Assembly: GCA_023392285.1 (NCBI GenBank)
Contig: JAEVZK010000072.1
Coordinates: forward strand, 1 to 20,867
From: Armatimonadota bacterium
GTDB taxonomy: Bacteria; Armatimonadota; Fimbriimonadia; Fimbriimonadales; Fimbriimonadaceae
Direction: 5' to 3'
DNA: 20,867 bases
Position numbers and translations under genes: made by a program. Numbering within the stretch: the stretch's first letter is position 1; each line of letters starts with the position of its first letter. The notes beneath the pieces were generated by a model. That model was not told the DNA's origin, searched no databases, and saw only the letters and a program-made list of their open reading frames with translations. Below are positions 1-7,420 of this stretch, piece by piece.

Positions 1-1
1 C

Positions 2-1093
2 GAAGGGCTCACCCGTGAAGTCGGCTTCCCAACCGACAAGTACCGGCGCGCCTTTCTAGACCTTGCCGCTCTTGGAACGATCGCTGACGTCATGCCCTTG
101 CAAGGGGAAAATCGCATCATCGCCAAATTCGGGCTCGAACGCCTCGGAGATACTCGCAAAGCGGGTTTGCAGGCACTGAAAAGGGAGGCAAAGGTGAGCG
201 GGCCAATGCGGGCGTATCACGTCGGATTCGTGCTCGGCCCCCGACTGAATGCAGCGGGCCGCATCGACGATGCGGCGATCGCCCTCCAACTGCTCTTGGA
301 GAATGACGAACTGAAGGCCGCTGAACTTGCCGCGCAGATCGAAGTAATCAATTCAAAACGACGCGAGGAGCAGAATCGCGTGATCGAGGAAGCCATCAAC
401 TTGGTGCTCGAAAAGGGCCTCGATAAGAAGAACGTCATCCTCGTCGGCCATGAGAGCTGGCATGCTGGCATTGTCGGGATCGTAGCGGGCCGTCTGGTGG
501 AGCGGTTCGGCCGACCTGCCTTTGTCGGCACCGTAGGGACAGACGGGATCGGAAAGGCGAGCGGACGCAGCATAGACAAGTTCAACTTGGCCAACGCGCT
601 CCGAGCTCTGCCTGATCAATTCCTCGGCGGCGGCGGCCATGCGATGGCTGCTGGTTGCAGCTTCGAATTCGATAAAATCGACCGCATCGCGGATGCCCTT
701 CACGAGCATGCCGGGCAATTCCTGTCAGAAGAGGACTTCGTGTCAGTCGTGCGCGCTGATCTGGAGGTCGATCCTGGCGAAGTGACCCAGACTGCACTCG
801 AACAGCTCGCCCAGATGGAACCTTTCGGCTGCAGCAATCCGACTCCGGTGTTCACCGCCAGGGGAATCACGATCACTCAGGTCAAGCCGACCAAGAATCC
901 AGAGCACGTCAGACTCACGCTCAAGGCGGGCAACGGACCGTTCATCAACGGCATGGGGTTTGGACTTGGAGAGCGCATGGAAGCTTTAGAGCCGGGCACT
1001 GTCGCGAATCTGCTGTTCAAACCCTGCATCGACGAGTGGAACGGCTACCGAAGCGTCAAATGGCACGTTGAAGACTTTGTTTCCACAAGCTAG
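2..1093 (+). CDS. recJ: Single-stranded-DNA-specific exonuclease RecJ (3' part, 5' end outside window)
   Basis: RecJ degrades single-stranded DNA 5' to 3' in recombination and mismatch or base-excision repair in the cytoplasm. The reading frame is open from base 2, so the gene enters from outside the window and about 363 residues are visible. The first residues match the end of the DHH domain (LDLAALGTIADVMPL, then GEN). GPRLNAAGRIDDA follows, then the DHHA1 half with SWHAGIVGIVAGRL, SGRS and the Gly-rich GGGGHAMAAG nucleic-acid-binding motif. The last ~110 residues fit the C-terminal OB-type domain (EPFG..NPTPVF). The N-terminal DHH metal-binding motif lies upstream and cannot be checked. 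The stop TAG interlocks with the stop of the convergent prepilin gene in a shared CTAG. Family assignment is very secure. Confidence 0.96.
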   Translation, partial: EGLTREVGFPTDKYRRAFLDLAALGTIADVMPLQGENRIIAKFGLERLGDTRKAGLQALKREAKVSGPMRAYHVGFVLGPRLNAAGRIDDAAIALQLLLENDELKAAELAAQIEVINSKRREEQNRVIEEAINLVLEKGLDKKNVILVGHESWHAGIVGIVAGRLVERFGRPAFVGTVGTDGIGKASGRSIDKFNLANALRALPDQFLGGGGHAMAAGCSFEFDKIDRIADALHEHAGQFLSEEDFVSVVRADLEVDPGEVTQTALEQLAQMEPFGCSNPTPVFTARGITITQVKPTKNPEHVRLTLKAGNGPFINGMGFGLGERMEALEPGTVANLLFKPCIDEWNGYRSVKWHVEDFVSTS

Positions 1094-1422
1094 GGCTCGA
1101 TGTGGTCGGCAATGGTACACGTCGGGTTCGTCCCAACTGGCTGAACGCTATAGGCACCGCCAGCCGGACAATAGACGCTTCCCTTCAAGTATCCGCTGGT
1201 AAGGACGGCCATCGAGACGGTCGCCCCTTGAGCGGCATGAGTTTCCATCGCCCATTGCTCCTTGGCTTGGTCGATCTTGTGCAAGTTGGACACGCAGGTG
1301 TCGCGACGAGCCGTGGTTCGGGCATTCAGAAAATTCGGAACCGCGATCGCGGTTAGGATGCCGATTACCAGAACCACTAGCATCATTTCGATTGCGGTGA
1401 AGCCAAGCCGGAGAGAGCGCAT
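1090..1422 (-). CDS. Type IV prepilin-like protein (N-terminal methylation motif)
   Basis: A 110-residue protein with a class III prepilin signal: a short basic leader MRSLRLG, cleavage after Gly7, Phe at +1 and Glu at +5 (G|FTAIEMM). A ~20-residue hydrophobic helix (LVVLVIGILTAIAVPNFL) follows, then a small globular domain with three Cys residues. Such pilins are processed by PilD and build type IV or type II secretion pseudopili. The ATG at 1422 was chosen because it puts the cleavage site at the usual place; an upstream extension of the frame runs inside rluB. It lies 17 bp after the rluB stop, so it is probably co-transcribed. No other pilus assembly genes are in the window, so the machinery must be elsewhere. 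Role (adhesion, motility, DNA uptake) is unknown. Confidence 0.85.
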   Translation of the reverse strand: MRSLRLGFTAIEMMLVVLVIGILTAIAVPNFLNARTTARRDTCVSNLHKIDQAKEQWAMETHAAQGATVSMAVLTSGYLKGSVYCPAGGAYSVQPVGTNPTCTIADHIEP

Positions 1423-1439
1423 AAGAGGCGGCTTCGCAG

Positions 1440-2285
1440 TTAATGTGCCAAACCGACCAGCCTGCGCAATTCTTCGACTTCCGCTACTCCCAGCATGCGA
1501 GCTTCCCCGCTTCTCATGCCTTTGATCCGTAAGGGACCGTAGCGAAGCCTCTTGAGCGAAATCACCGGGTGGCCAATGGCCTCGCACATGAGCCGCACTT
1601 GCCGCTTGCGCCCCTCGTGAATGGTGATTCGCAACCCGGTCGTGTTCGTCGTAGGTTCCGCATGTATCACGTCGACCTGCGCGGGAGAAGTCTTCCCGCC
1701 TTCAATCCACAGTCCATTTCGGAGCTTATTCAGCTCCTTCTCGTCGGGGATCCCTTCCACGATGGTCTGATATTCCTTTTCCACCCCGTAGCGCGGATGA
1801 GCAAGCCGATTGGCGAGTTCTCCATCATTCGTGCAGACCAGAAGCCCTTCGGTGTCCATGTCGAGACGCCCCACCGGTTTGAGCTGTACACCAAGGTCGG
1901 GCAGGAACTTGGTGATCGTTTGCCTTCCTTGAGGGTCGGAGAGAGTGGTGACCACTCCTTTTGGCTTGTTGAGGACAACGGTGTACAGCTTGGCGACGCC
2001 GATGGGAATGCCGTCGACGGCGATTTCGTCTTCGGGACCGACTTTAACGCCCATTTCGACGACGAGCTCACCGTTGACTGTAACTCGGGCGTCATGGATC
2101 AGCTGTTCCGCCGCTCGTCTGCTGCACATTCCGGATCGAGCGATCCGCACGTGGAGTCGTTCCTCGGTCTGGGAACCCTCAGTCACTGACGCACGGCCAC
2201 GCTTCGGCTGAGACGCTGGCGTCTTAAGGATGACGGGTTTTGCTGCTCGAGGATTTTGGCGCTTCCCAGCGCTCGGCTTTTTCAC
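1440..2285 (-). CDS. rluB: Ribosomal large-subunit pseudouridine synthase, RsuA/RluB family
   Basis: Converts a specific uridine in rRNA to pseudouridine. Residues about 43-90 form an S4 RNA-binding domain (LHVRIARSGMCSRRAAEQLI). The synthase domain follows with the catalytic motif GRLDMDTEGLL (Asp142), and later EGRKRQVRLM and LKRLRYGPL. The first ~40 residues are a Lys/Arg/Pro-rich extension typical of this family. The start at 2285 is GTG; a second in-frame GTG at 2186 would remove most of the extension, and neither has a clear Shine-Dalgarno sequence, so the N-terminus is uncertain. It lies 15 bp after the carboxypeptidase gene. The order scpA-scpB-dac-rluB is also known from Gram-positive genomes, which supports RluB over RsuA or RluE. 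The target nucleotide cannot be read from sequence. Confidence 0.92.
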   Translation of the reverse strand: MKKPSAGKRQNPRAAKPVILKTPASQPKRGRASVTEGSQTEERLHVRIARSGMCSRRAAEQLIHDARVTVNGELVVEMGVKVGPEDEIAVDGIPIGVAKLYTVVLNKPKGVVTTLSDPQGRQTITKFLPDLGVQLKPVGRLDMDTEGLLVCTNDGELANRLAHPRYGVEKEYQTIVEGIPDEKELNKLRNGLWIEGGKTSPAQVDVIHAEPTTNTTGLRITIHEGRKRQVRLMCEAIGHPVISLKRLRYGPLRIKGMRSGEARMLGVAEVEELRRLVGLAH

Positions 2286-2300
2286 GCACAGAGGTGTACC

Positions 2301-3509
2301 TTATACGCTGCGATAAGCCTGCTTTGAATAGGCCTTTACCTTGCTCGACTTGCGCCGCATATAAAAGGCACCGGCACCAAGGCATCCCCCAATCAGGTAG
2401 AAGCTTGCCGGCGAACTCGAGTGTTGAACCAGGCCAGCCATCGTACTCTGAGGCACGTCCTCGTTCGACAGCAAATCGACGTGCTGTGAGAATCCATCTG
2501 CATCAGTCATCTGTACAGTTCCGATTTTCTGGCCCTTCGCGATGGGTGCGCGGAGTGTCTTGTCATAGAGGAACTGGACCTGAGCATCCCGGCTACTTCC
2601 CTTCCTCCACATGTGAATGAGCTGCCCAGCGGGAACGAGAGAGACTTCAGATTTCGTGCCGCCTTCCACTCGCACTGGCCCCAGTACCTGGCCAGGTTTG
2701 AATGCAGCCTCTCGTTCGTGAGTCGCGAAGGCCCAGTTCAGGAGATCACCATTGTCCTTCTGCCAATCCTTGCACTTCAAGACAACGGTGATGATGCGGT
2801 AGCCGTTTCGAGTCGCGCTGCCCACAAAGCAGCGTCCGGCGGGAATCGTCCAGCCTGTCTTGATACCGTCCGCCGTCGGATCCTTGAGCAGATACTTATC
2901 GTGATTGATCATCAAGGTATCGTGCGTTACCTTCGGATCACGTTTGATCGAATACTTGTAAGTCTTGACCGCTTGCGCGAAGGCAGGATAGCTCATAGCC
3001 TTACGAGCGATTAGCGCCAGGTCATGGGCGGTTGTGGTGTGGTGATCGTCATTCAACCCATTGGGATTGTTGAAATGGGTGTTGGTGCAGCCAAGCTCCT
3101 TGGCCCGCTTGTTCATCAACTCGACAAACTTCTCGACCGAGCCAGAAATATGATCGGCAACCGCGACGCACCCATCATTCGCGCTGCGCAACAATAGGCC
3201 GTACAGCATGTCACCCGCGGTGATCTTCTCACCTGGATGCAGGTGCATGCTCGCCTGATTCACCTTGTCGATATCTTTAGGAGCCACGATGATCTCGTCC
3301 GGTGTGCAATTTTCGAGGAGCAGCATCGCCGTCATGATCTTGGTCGTGCTTGCCGGGAAGCGGGAAACATCGGCGTTTTTGTAATAAAGGATCTTGCCGG
3401 ATTCAGCGTCCATCACGAGCGCGCTCTCGGCGGATACTTTTGGTTGGGCTGCTCCTAGAGCAGGAATGAGGCAGACGGATAGCCAGAGGAGGCTCGAAAA
3501 AATCTTCAT
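2301..3509 (-). CDS. D-alanyl-D-alanine carboxypeptidase (peptidase S11, PBP5/DacF type)
   Basis: A 402-residue low-molecular-weight penicillin-binding protein that removes the terminal D-Ala from peptidoglycan stem pentapeptides. A signal peptide occupies residues ~1-21 (MKIFSSLLWLSVCLIPALGA). All three catalytic motifs are present: SxxK as S54-T-T-K57, SxN as S109-A-N111, and KTG at 217-219. A beta-rich C-terminal domain (~275-365) follows as in PBP5. Unlike PBP5, which has an amphipathic anchor, the end shows a hydrophobic segment (FYLIGGCLGAGAFYM) followed by RRKSSK, so it is probably a single C-terminal transmembrane anchor. The ATG at 3509 is chosen for the signal peptide; the frame is open further upstream but overlaps scpB. 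It sits 70 bp after scpB in the leftward cluster. Confidence 0.95.
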   Translation of the reverse strand: MKIFSSLLWLSVCLIPALGAAQPKVSAESALVMDAESGKILYYKNADVSRFPASTTKIMTAMLLLENCTPDEIIVAPKDIDKVNQASMHLHPGEKITAGDMLYGLLLRSANDGCVAVADHISGSVEKFVELMNKRAKELGCTNTHFNNPNGLNDDHHTTTAHDLALIARKAMSYPAFAQAVKTYKYSIKRDPKVTHDTLMINHDKYLLKDPTADGIKTGWTIPAGRCFVGSATRNGYRIITVVLKCKDWQKDNGDLLNWAFATHEREAAFKPGQVLGPVRVEGGTKSEVSLVPAGQLIHMWRKGSSRDAQVQFLYDKTLRAPIAKGQKIGTVQMTDADGFSQHVDLLSNEDVPQSTMAGLVQHSSSPASFYLIGGCLGAGAFYMRRKSSKVKAYSKQAYRSV

Positions 3510-3579
3510 GCTTATCGGGCAGCTCGAATGGGAGTGTACAACGAGAGACGTCGATTTCCCTTCGATAGCTTCAATCGAA

Positions 3580-4128
3580 CTAAGGTTTGGCCGCACCTGC
3601 GCTGTTTTCCACAAGCGCCAAGGCCTCAGACCTTTCGATCTGAACAGGAGGAAGATCCTCAAGGCCATGCAAATTGAATTGGTGGAGGAACTGATCCGTG
3701 GTTCCATAGAGGACTGGCCGTCCTGGAGCCTGTTTGCGCCCCACCTCAGCAATGAGTCGACGCTCGATAAGGGCTCGCACGCTATAGTCGCTCTGAACTC
3801 CGCGCGCCACTTCAATGTCGCCGACGGTCAATGGCTGGTTGTAGGCGACGATGGCCAGTACTTCCAAGAGCGAACGGCTCAGCTTCTGGCGCTGTGGCTT
3901 CAGGAAATTTGCCAATAGCTCTGCGTATTCCGGTTTTGTACAAAGCTGATAGCCACCAGCGATCTTCGTAAGCCTTATCGCTCCGCGCTCCTCAAGCTGA
4001 GCTTCTAGCACTTCGATTCCCTGCTCCACCTGACCTTCGGTAACGGAGAGGGCGAGGGCAAGCTCCGAAATTTCGACGGGCCCGTCGCTAACGAACAGGA
4101 GCGCCTGAATTTGGCTGACGATTGTCAT
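3580..4128 (-). CDS. scpB: Segregation and condensation protein B (ScpB)
   Basis: A 182-residue cytoplasmic winged-helix protein that dimerises and, with ScpA, regulates the SMC condensin complex in chromosome organisation. The N-terminal half (QIQALLFVSDGPVEISELA) is the first winged helix. The central GGYQLCTKPEYA and the second winged helix with LSRSLLEVLAIVAYNQPLT and APGRPVLYGTT are hallmark ScpB stretches. The length matches the family. Its ATG overlaps the scpA TGA (ATGA), so translational coupling of the two partners is expected. Secure. Confidence 0.96.
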   Translation of the reverse strand: MTIVSQIQALLFVSDGPVEISELALALSVTEGQVEQGIEVLEAQLEERGAIRLTKIAGGYQLCTKPEYAELLANFLKPQRQKLSRSLLEVLAIVAYNQPLTVGDIEVARGVQSDYSVRALIERRLIAEVGRKQAPGRPVLYGTTDQFLHQFNLHGLEDLPPVQIERSEALALVENSAGAAKP

Positions 4129-4880
4129 GCTGCCCGGGCAAACTCCACGTCGTCTTGGGTCGTTCGAACGTTCACTTGGCCAAGTCGTACCAGTTCAAGA
4201 AGGGCGAGGAACCAATAAACCGCCTCACCTCGAGTCACCTCGTCGGGGATGATCATGTTGAGCGAAGAAAATTCCTTGGCCAAGCCTTTCAGAACGACGG
4301 CCATCTGCTGGGCGATCGACAATCTTGGAGCTGACAGACTTTCAAACGTGTCGGGCTTTGCGCGCCTCATCACTCGTTCAAGAGCTGCGGCTAAGTCGGC
4401 AGCTGAGACGTTCTTCAGGGTGAACGGTACTTCGTAGGGATCAGGTCCCGACTCGAACGACCGGAAGAAAGACTTGGCGCGCTCTCGGGAGAACAGTTCG
4501 AGCGCCTGAATCGCGAGATCGTACTGTTGGACCGTCGGGGCCGGCAGTGGGAGCGGCTCTTCCATTTCGGGCGCAGGCTGCACGACCGGCAAGAGAGCCC
4601 AAGCCTTACGCTCCAAAAGGAAGGCCAGCGCGGTTAGTGCCGCGGCTGCTTCGTCGAGTTCAACGGTCGTTGAACCCATTAGATACATGAAGTACGCCTC
4701 GCATATCGGAGCGAGGGGCACGTCCATGAGATCGACCTTATGATCCCGCACGCATTGGAACAGCATCCCGAGCGAGCCTTCAAACGTAGGTGTCTGAACC
4801 TGGATGGGAGGTGGGGCCACGACGCCCAGAGCGCTGATCTGGGGCAGCTCCGGGTTTGTAGTTTGCTTGCGAGGGGCCAT
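4125..4880 (-). CDS. scpA: Segregation and condensation protein A (ScpA kleisin)
   Basis: The kleisin subunit that bridges SMC heads in the bacterial condensin. The 251-residue protein has the diagnostic N-terminal stretch FEGSLGMLFQCVRDHKVDLMDVPLAPI (residues ~34-60, shown in part: FEGSLGML, VDLMDVPL), a variable middle with an acidic/proline segment (about 105-120), and a C-terminal winged helix with VTRGEAVYWFLALLELVRLGQV. The canonical FEGPLDLL is here FEGSLGML, a mild deviation. The N-terminal ~28 residues are a Pro/Gln-rich extension. The ATG at 4880 lacks a strong Shine-Dalgarno. It is the first gene of the leftward scpA-scpB-dac-rluB-prepilin cluster; a 126-bp gap separates it from the divergent esterase gene and should hold both promoters. 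Confidence 0.94.
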   Translation of the reverse strand: MAPRKQTTNPELPQISALGVVAPPPIQVQTPTFEGSLGMLFQCVRDHKVDLMDVPLAPICEAYFMYLMGSTTVELDEAAAALTALAFLLERKAWALLPVVQPAPEMEEPLPLPAPTVQQYDLAIQALELFSRERAKSFFRSFESGPDPYEVPFTLKNVSAADLAAALERVMRRAKPDTFESLSAPRLSIAQQMAVVLKGLAKEFSSLNMIIPDEVTRGEAVYWFLALLELVRLGQVNVRTTQDDVEFARAA

Positions 4881-5006
4881 ATTCCGTTGGCAGCCTTCGG
4901 CGTTCCATCGCCGACGTTATTCATTCAAGACGTCGGCTCCTATCCGAATGTCTCTCGAAACTGATGTGCAGGCGGGTGAAGCGCTGCCATTCTTCAGCCC
5001 GTTCAG

Positions 5007-5789
5007 GTGAACAATCGTCGGTGCAGGTCGTATGTTCAATCTATGTTCATTGCACTGGCGGCAGCATTCCTCGGAATTCAAGCTCAGACGACCACCGTTC
5101 AAGTGAAGGTTGACGGAGTGCAGCGGAGCGCGATTTTGGTCGCCCCGAGCTCTGGCTCCGGAAGTCACCCCGTGGTGATGGCATTTCACGGCCACGGCGG
5201 AAATGCTCGGCATGCCATGAGCAAGTACCAGTTGGAGAAGCGGTGGCCGGAGGCGTATATCGTGTACGGTCAGGGTCTGCCCAGTCGGTCGGCGCGTTTT
5301 CCGGACTGGAAAGATGCCAACGGATGGCAGTTAGCGCCAGGGGAAGAGGGGGACCGAGATGTGAAGTACGTCGATGCTTTACTTCAGCAGCTTGCGCTGA
5401 GAAAAGATGCTGATCTCAAGCACGTCTTTTACCTTGGGCACTCTAATGGGAGCGCATTCGCGTGGGTGGTTCTCCAAGAGAGAGGACTGAAATTCGCAGG
5501 ATTTGCGGGCATTTGCGGAGGAACCATGCGTCCGCTTACTTCGTTCCCCGTTCGACCAGCGTTTGTGGCTACTGGAAAGAATGATGACGTTGTTCCGTCC
5601 AGAGGGGTGGTCCGCTTCGCTGAGCGGCTTGCGCGTCACAACGGCTGCGGGACCGGCTCCGTCGCGGCTGCCATCACCACATTTCCTGGTACGAGTCCAG
5701 TGGTGCTCGAGCAGTACGATGGCGGCCACTCGCCCCCACCTGCTGTTTTGGATCATGCGATTGGGTTCTTCAAGAGCTTGATGAAGTAA
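5007..5789 (+). CDS. Secreted alpha/beta-hydrolase, PHB-depolymerase/feruloyl-esterase-like (LpqC type)
   Basis: A probable exported esterase. From the GTG at 5007 the protein has 260 residues with a basic n-region (RRCR), a hydrophobic stretch (FIALAAAFLGI) and a QAQ cleavage region. An internal ATG at 5043 would leave a 15-residue signal without positive charge, so the GTG is preferred, without a clear Shine-Dalgarno for either. The fold shows HGHGG (oxyanion region, 61-65), the nucleophile elbow GHSNG with Ser146, an acid candidate in TGKNDDVVP (Asp193/194) and the catalytic His241 in YDGGHSPP. The arrangement fits the Esterase_PHB/prolyl-oligopeptidase-like family. The substrate cannot be deduced. 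It is divergent from scpA and is followed by the tRNA-Cys genes, 42 bp away. Confidence 0.82.
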   Translation: MNNRRCRSYVQSMFIALAAAFLGIQAQTTTVQVKVDGVQRSAILVAPSSGSGSHPVVMAFHGHGGNARHAMSKYQLEKRWPEAYIVYGQGLPSRSARFPDWKDANGWQLAPGEEGDRDVKYVDALLQQLALRKDADLKHVFYLGHSNGSAFAWVVLQERGLKFAGFAGICGGTMRPLTSFPVRPAFVATGKNDDVVPSRGVVRFAERLARHNGCGTGSVAAAITTFPGTSPVVLEQYDGGHSPPPAVLDHAIGFFKSLMK

Positions 5790-5831
5790 TCGGTCGACCG
5801 GTCGGCGCAGCGGGTAGAACTAAGCAGCAGC

Positions 5832-5904
5832 GGCGCCGTACCCAAGTGGCCAAGGGGAAGGTCTGCAAAACCTTTATTCAGCGGTTCGATTCCGCTCGGC
5901 GCCT
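5832..5904 (+). tRNA. tRNA-Cys (anticodon GCA), copy 1
   Basis: A full cloverleaf can be folded. The acceptor stem GGCGCCG (5832-5838) pairs perfectly with CGGCGCC (5897-5903). The anticodon stem AAGGT/ACCTT encloses CTGCAAA with GCA at 5865-5867. The T arm is AGCGG-TTCGATT-CCGCT. Discriminator U at 5904 fits cysteine, and CCA is encoded at 5905-5907. The D stem is CCC/GGG, so pair 10-25 is C-G instead of the usual G-C; it stays paired, so the gene may be functional but diverged. Confidence 0.93.
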
Positions 5905-5980
5905 CCATGCAAAACGGTTCTTTCATGCTGATCCCGCTGGACCGCTCTTTCTGACGGTAAACTCGAACTTCTTCGGAGAT

Positions 5981-6051
5981 GGCGCCGTGGCCAAGTGGTA
6001 AGGCAAGGGTCTGCAAAATCCTCATCAGCGGTTCGATTCCGCTCGGCGCCT
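5981..6051 (+). tRNA. tRNA-Cys (anticodon GCA), copy 2
   Basis: A second cysteine tRNA 76 bp after copy 1. The acceptor GGCGCCG (5981-5987) pairs with CGGCGCC (6044-6050), the anticodon stem AGGGT/ATCCT (one G-U) encloses CTGCAAA, the T arm is identical to copy 1, discriminator U is at 6051, and CCA is encoded at 6052-6054. The D stem GCC/GGC is the canonical bacterial form. Its variable loop is 4 nt and D loop 9 nt, each one shorter than in copy 1. Confidence 0.94.
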
Positions 6052-6054
6052 CCA

Positions 6055-6258
6055 ATCGCTCTTGTTGATCATCCCCGAGAGTCCCTCACCCGTTGGCGTG
6101 GACCTGGGTGTCTCTCGTAGGCTCTACTGGCGTGCTTTAGAACTGATGTCGCTTAACCCTCCCGCCTAGAGAGGAATTTCATTAGCAGTTCTCGATTTTC
6201 CGATGAATGGAGTTCGCATCTCTAATACAATGGGCAGCGAAACGAAGATCCGTCAACC
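6055..6258. other. Non-coding stretch between tRNA-Cys copy 2 and the RHS remnant, with a possible hairpin
   Basis: No convincing gene on either strand. Directly after the tRNA an imperfect hairpin can be drawn: CGAGAG (6076-6081) with CTCTCG (6112-6117), and CACCC (6087-6091) with GGGTG (6106-6110). It lacks a U-tract, so it is only a weak terminator candidate for the tRNA transcript. The rest is featureless to inspection. Confidence 0.4.
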
Positions 6259-6600
6259 CTACACAAGCAGAATAGCTGCGATCCTGCCGAAGCGGAACGA
6301 CGAGTTCGTGCCGGGCGCGAAGTCCTCCTCAATCCCGTAGGCGTCGTACTCCGTCTTGGAGACGGTCGCTCCCGAGCTGTCGAGCGTCGCCACGTTGCTG
6401 CCGAGACCATTTTCTCGGTAATAGAACTGCTGCGGTGAGGGCGAGGTCTTCACAAATCCGACTCCTGTTAAATGATACGTCTGAATGTTGTTGTACTGAT
6501 CGGTTTCGGCGATAATCGTCAAGCCGTCGTACACGTAGCGAGTCGTCCCCGCTGAGTCCACTTTCTCCACCCGCTGCCCATCGCCGTTGTGACAAGCGCT
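6259..6600 (-). pseudogene. Orphan RHS-repeat core fragment (copy A), truncated at both ends
   Basis: In the frame read leftward from 6600 the sequence gives NGDGQRVEKVDSAGTTRYVYDGL, i.e. the typical RHS/YD repeat (key parts: DGQRV, RYVYDG), then TIIAETDQY, FYYRENGLGSN, ATLDSSG and YDAYG. It stops matching after NSSFRF, where the neighbouring copy B continues into FAGAHGYV. Here seven or eight unrelated residues and TAG follow. The upstream end hits an in-frame stop at 6601-6603 beside the immunity-gene stop. It therefore has neither a start nor the core C-terminus and is a non-functional remnant. Orphan core copies downstream of the toxin/immunity pair are a known feature of RHS loci, where they serve tip exchange by recombination; that role here is inference. 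Confidence 0.82.
6288..6534. repeat. Direct repeat, copy A (RHS core)
   Basis: This ~247-bp segment is nearly identical by eye to 7696-7933 (about a dozen substitutions plus three small indels; identity not computed). It encodes the conserved end of the RHS repeat region. The match ends sharply at both sides, marking the recombination or decay breakpoints. Both copies lie in the same orientation, with the toxin tip and lipoprotein between them. Confidence 0.88.
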
Positions 6601-6607
6601 TTAAAAG

Positions 6608-6979
6608 TCATTCAGGCGAGAATGGTACGGAAATTCTGCTTCCTCGCATAGTCGTAAAGGTCAGATGACCATTCTGGACCACCACGTGAGGGTGCCAGCC
6701 TTCGAGGGGCGCAAGGCCCTCCATCTTGAAGCTCGCATCTCCGAATACATATAGATCTCCTAGAAATGGCATCATGTGAATATCGGGCATAACCATCATT
6801 TTGTCACTACCTATGAGTTGATAAAGCCAACCATCAGTTCGAACCAGATAAGTTCCCGAACGTGTCTGGTAGATATTTCTTCCGACTCCAATTCCTAAAC
6901 GGCTGGTGCCCAGAGTGCAGCCAGCAATGAAGAAACAGAAGGCGAATCCTGCAAGGAATAGATGTCGCTTTATCTTCAC
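6608..6979 (-). CDS. Small lipoprotein, candidate immunity protein of the RHS toxin tip
   Basis: A 123-residue protein with a lipoprotein signal: basic MKIKRH, hydrophobic LFLAGFAFCFF, and lipobox IAGC with the acylated Cys at 21. It should be anchored in a membrane facing the periplasm. The mature part is beta-rich in appearance with no family I recognise. The start is GTG at 6979, sharing the four bases GTGA with the stop of the toxin-domain gene, so the two are translationally coupled. Position directly after a toxin tip, tight overlap and periplasmic targeting against a putative peptidoglycan-directed enzyme all fit an immunity role. That function is inferred from context only. The start codon is weak without a clear Shine-Dalgarno, as expected for a coupled gene. 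Confidence 0.7.
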   Translation of the reverse strand: MKIKRHLFLAGFAFCFFIAGCTLGTSRLGIGVGRNIYQTRSGTYLVRTDGWLYQLIGSDKMMVMPDIHMMPFLGDLYVFGDASFKMEGLAPLEGWHPHVVVQNGHLTFTTMRGSRISVPFSPE

Positions 6980-7404
6980 TTATGCCTCCGAAATGCTTGA
7001 GCAATATGGTGACCAAGCACGGCTGGGTACGTTCCTAGTTTGACTCCATATTCACCTGCATAAATCAGAATTCCACTACCAACTACCATCGTGGTATGAC
7101 CGCTGCCCACCTTGGCAACAAATGCTGCCATATCTCCGGGCTTGGTGGTCGACACGAGATCGAAGTAGCGAAACCACTTATTTGGATTCCCGAGTTCGTT
7201 AGCACCAAACGGTTGAGTTCCTGGTCGCCAACCGACTCGATCCGGCATGGAAACGTTGGCTCCTTGAAGGTATGCATCGTAAACGAAAATATTACAATTC
7301 CAAGCGTTTCCGTTCGCCCCGGAAGCATAATCGGCGCTGCCCAGGTGATCGATAGCCCACCAGAGTGCACGCAAGCCAACAGGATCCTGACTCCCGTTCG
7401 GCAC
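6976..7404 (-). CDS. Detached RHS C-terminal toxin domain, NlpC/P60- or CHAP-like Cys/His enzyme
   Basis: The 142 residues from GTG 7404 carry a Cys-His arrangement of papain-fold peptidoglycan hydrolases: Cys37 in AWNCNIFVYDAY, then KPGD (88-91) and His103 in GSGHTTMVV, with a following GILIYAG strand. This resembles NlpC/P60 and CHAP amidases, including toxin tips that cut cell-wall peptides; activity is inferred. The frame stays open upstream past 7459 and reads PLSWVNSAVRNLKSEIAAV before the GTG. It joins smoothly to the RHS core if one base is removed from the run of five G at 7455-7459 (C on the coding strand). The GTG has no Shine-Dalgarno, so it is probably the tip of a frameshifted RHS gene, not an independent gene. 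The stop overlaps the lipoprotein start. Confidence 0.7.
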   Translation of the reverse strand: MPNGSQDPVGLRALWWAIDHLGSADYASGANGNAWNCNIFVYDAYLQGANVSMPDRVGWRPGTQPFGANELGNPNKWFRYFDLVSTTKPGDMAAFVAKVGSGHTTMVVGSGILIYAGEYGVKLGTYPAVLGHHIAQAFRRHK

Positions 7405-7420
7405 TGCGGCTATTTCAGAT

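Noticed and set aside
1569..2189. A 206-codon plus-strand frame over rluB
   Set aside because: Shadow of the conserved pseudouridine synthase gene.
5753..6055. Minus-strand frame reading MEAPSGIEPL twice, across the tRNA-Cys genes
   Set aside because: It is the antisense of the two tRNA 3' halves; the repeat comes from the tRNAs, not from a protein.
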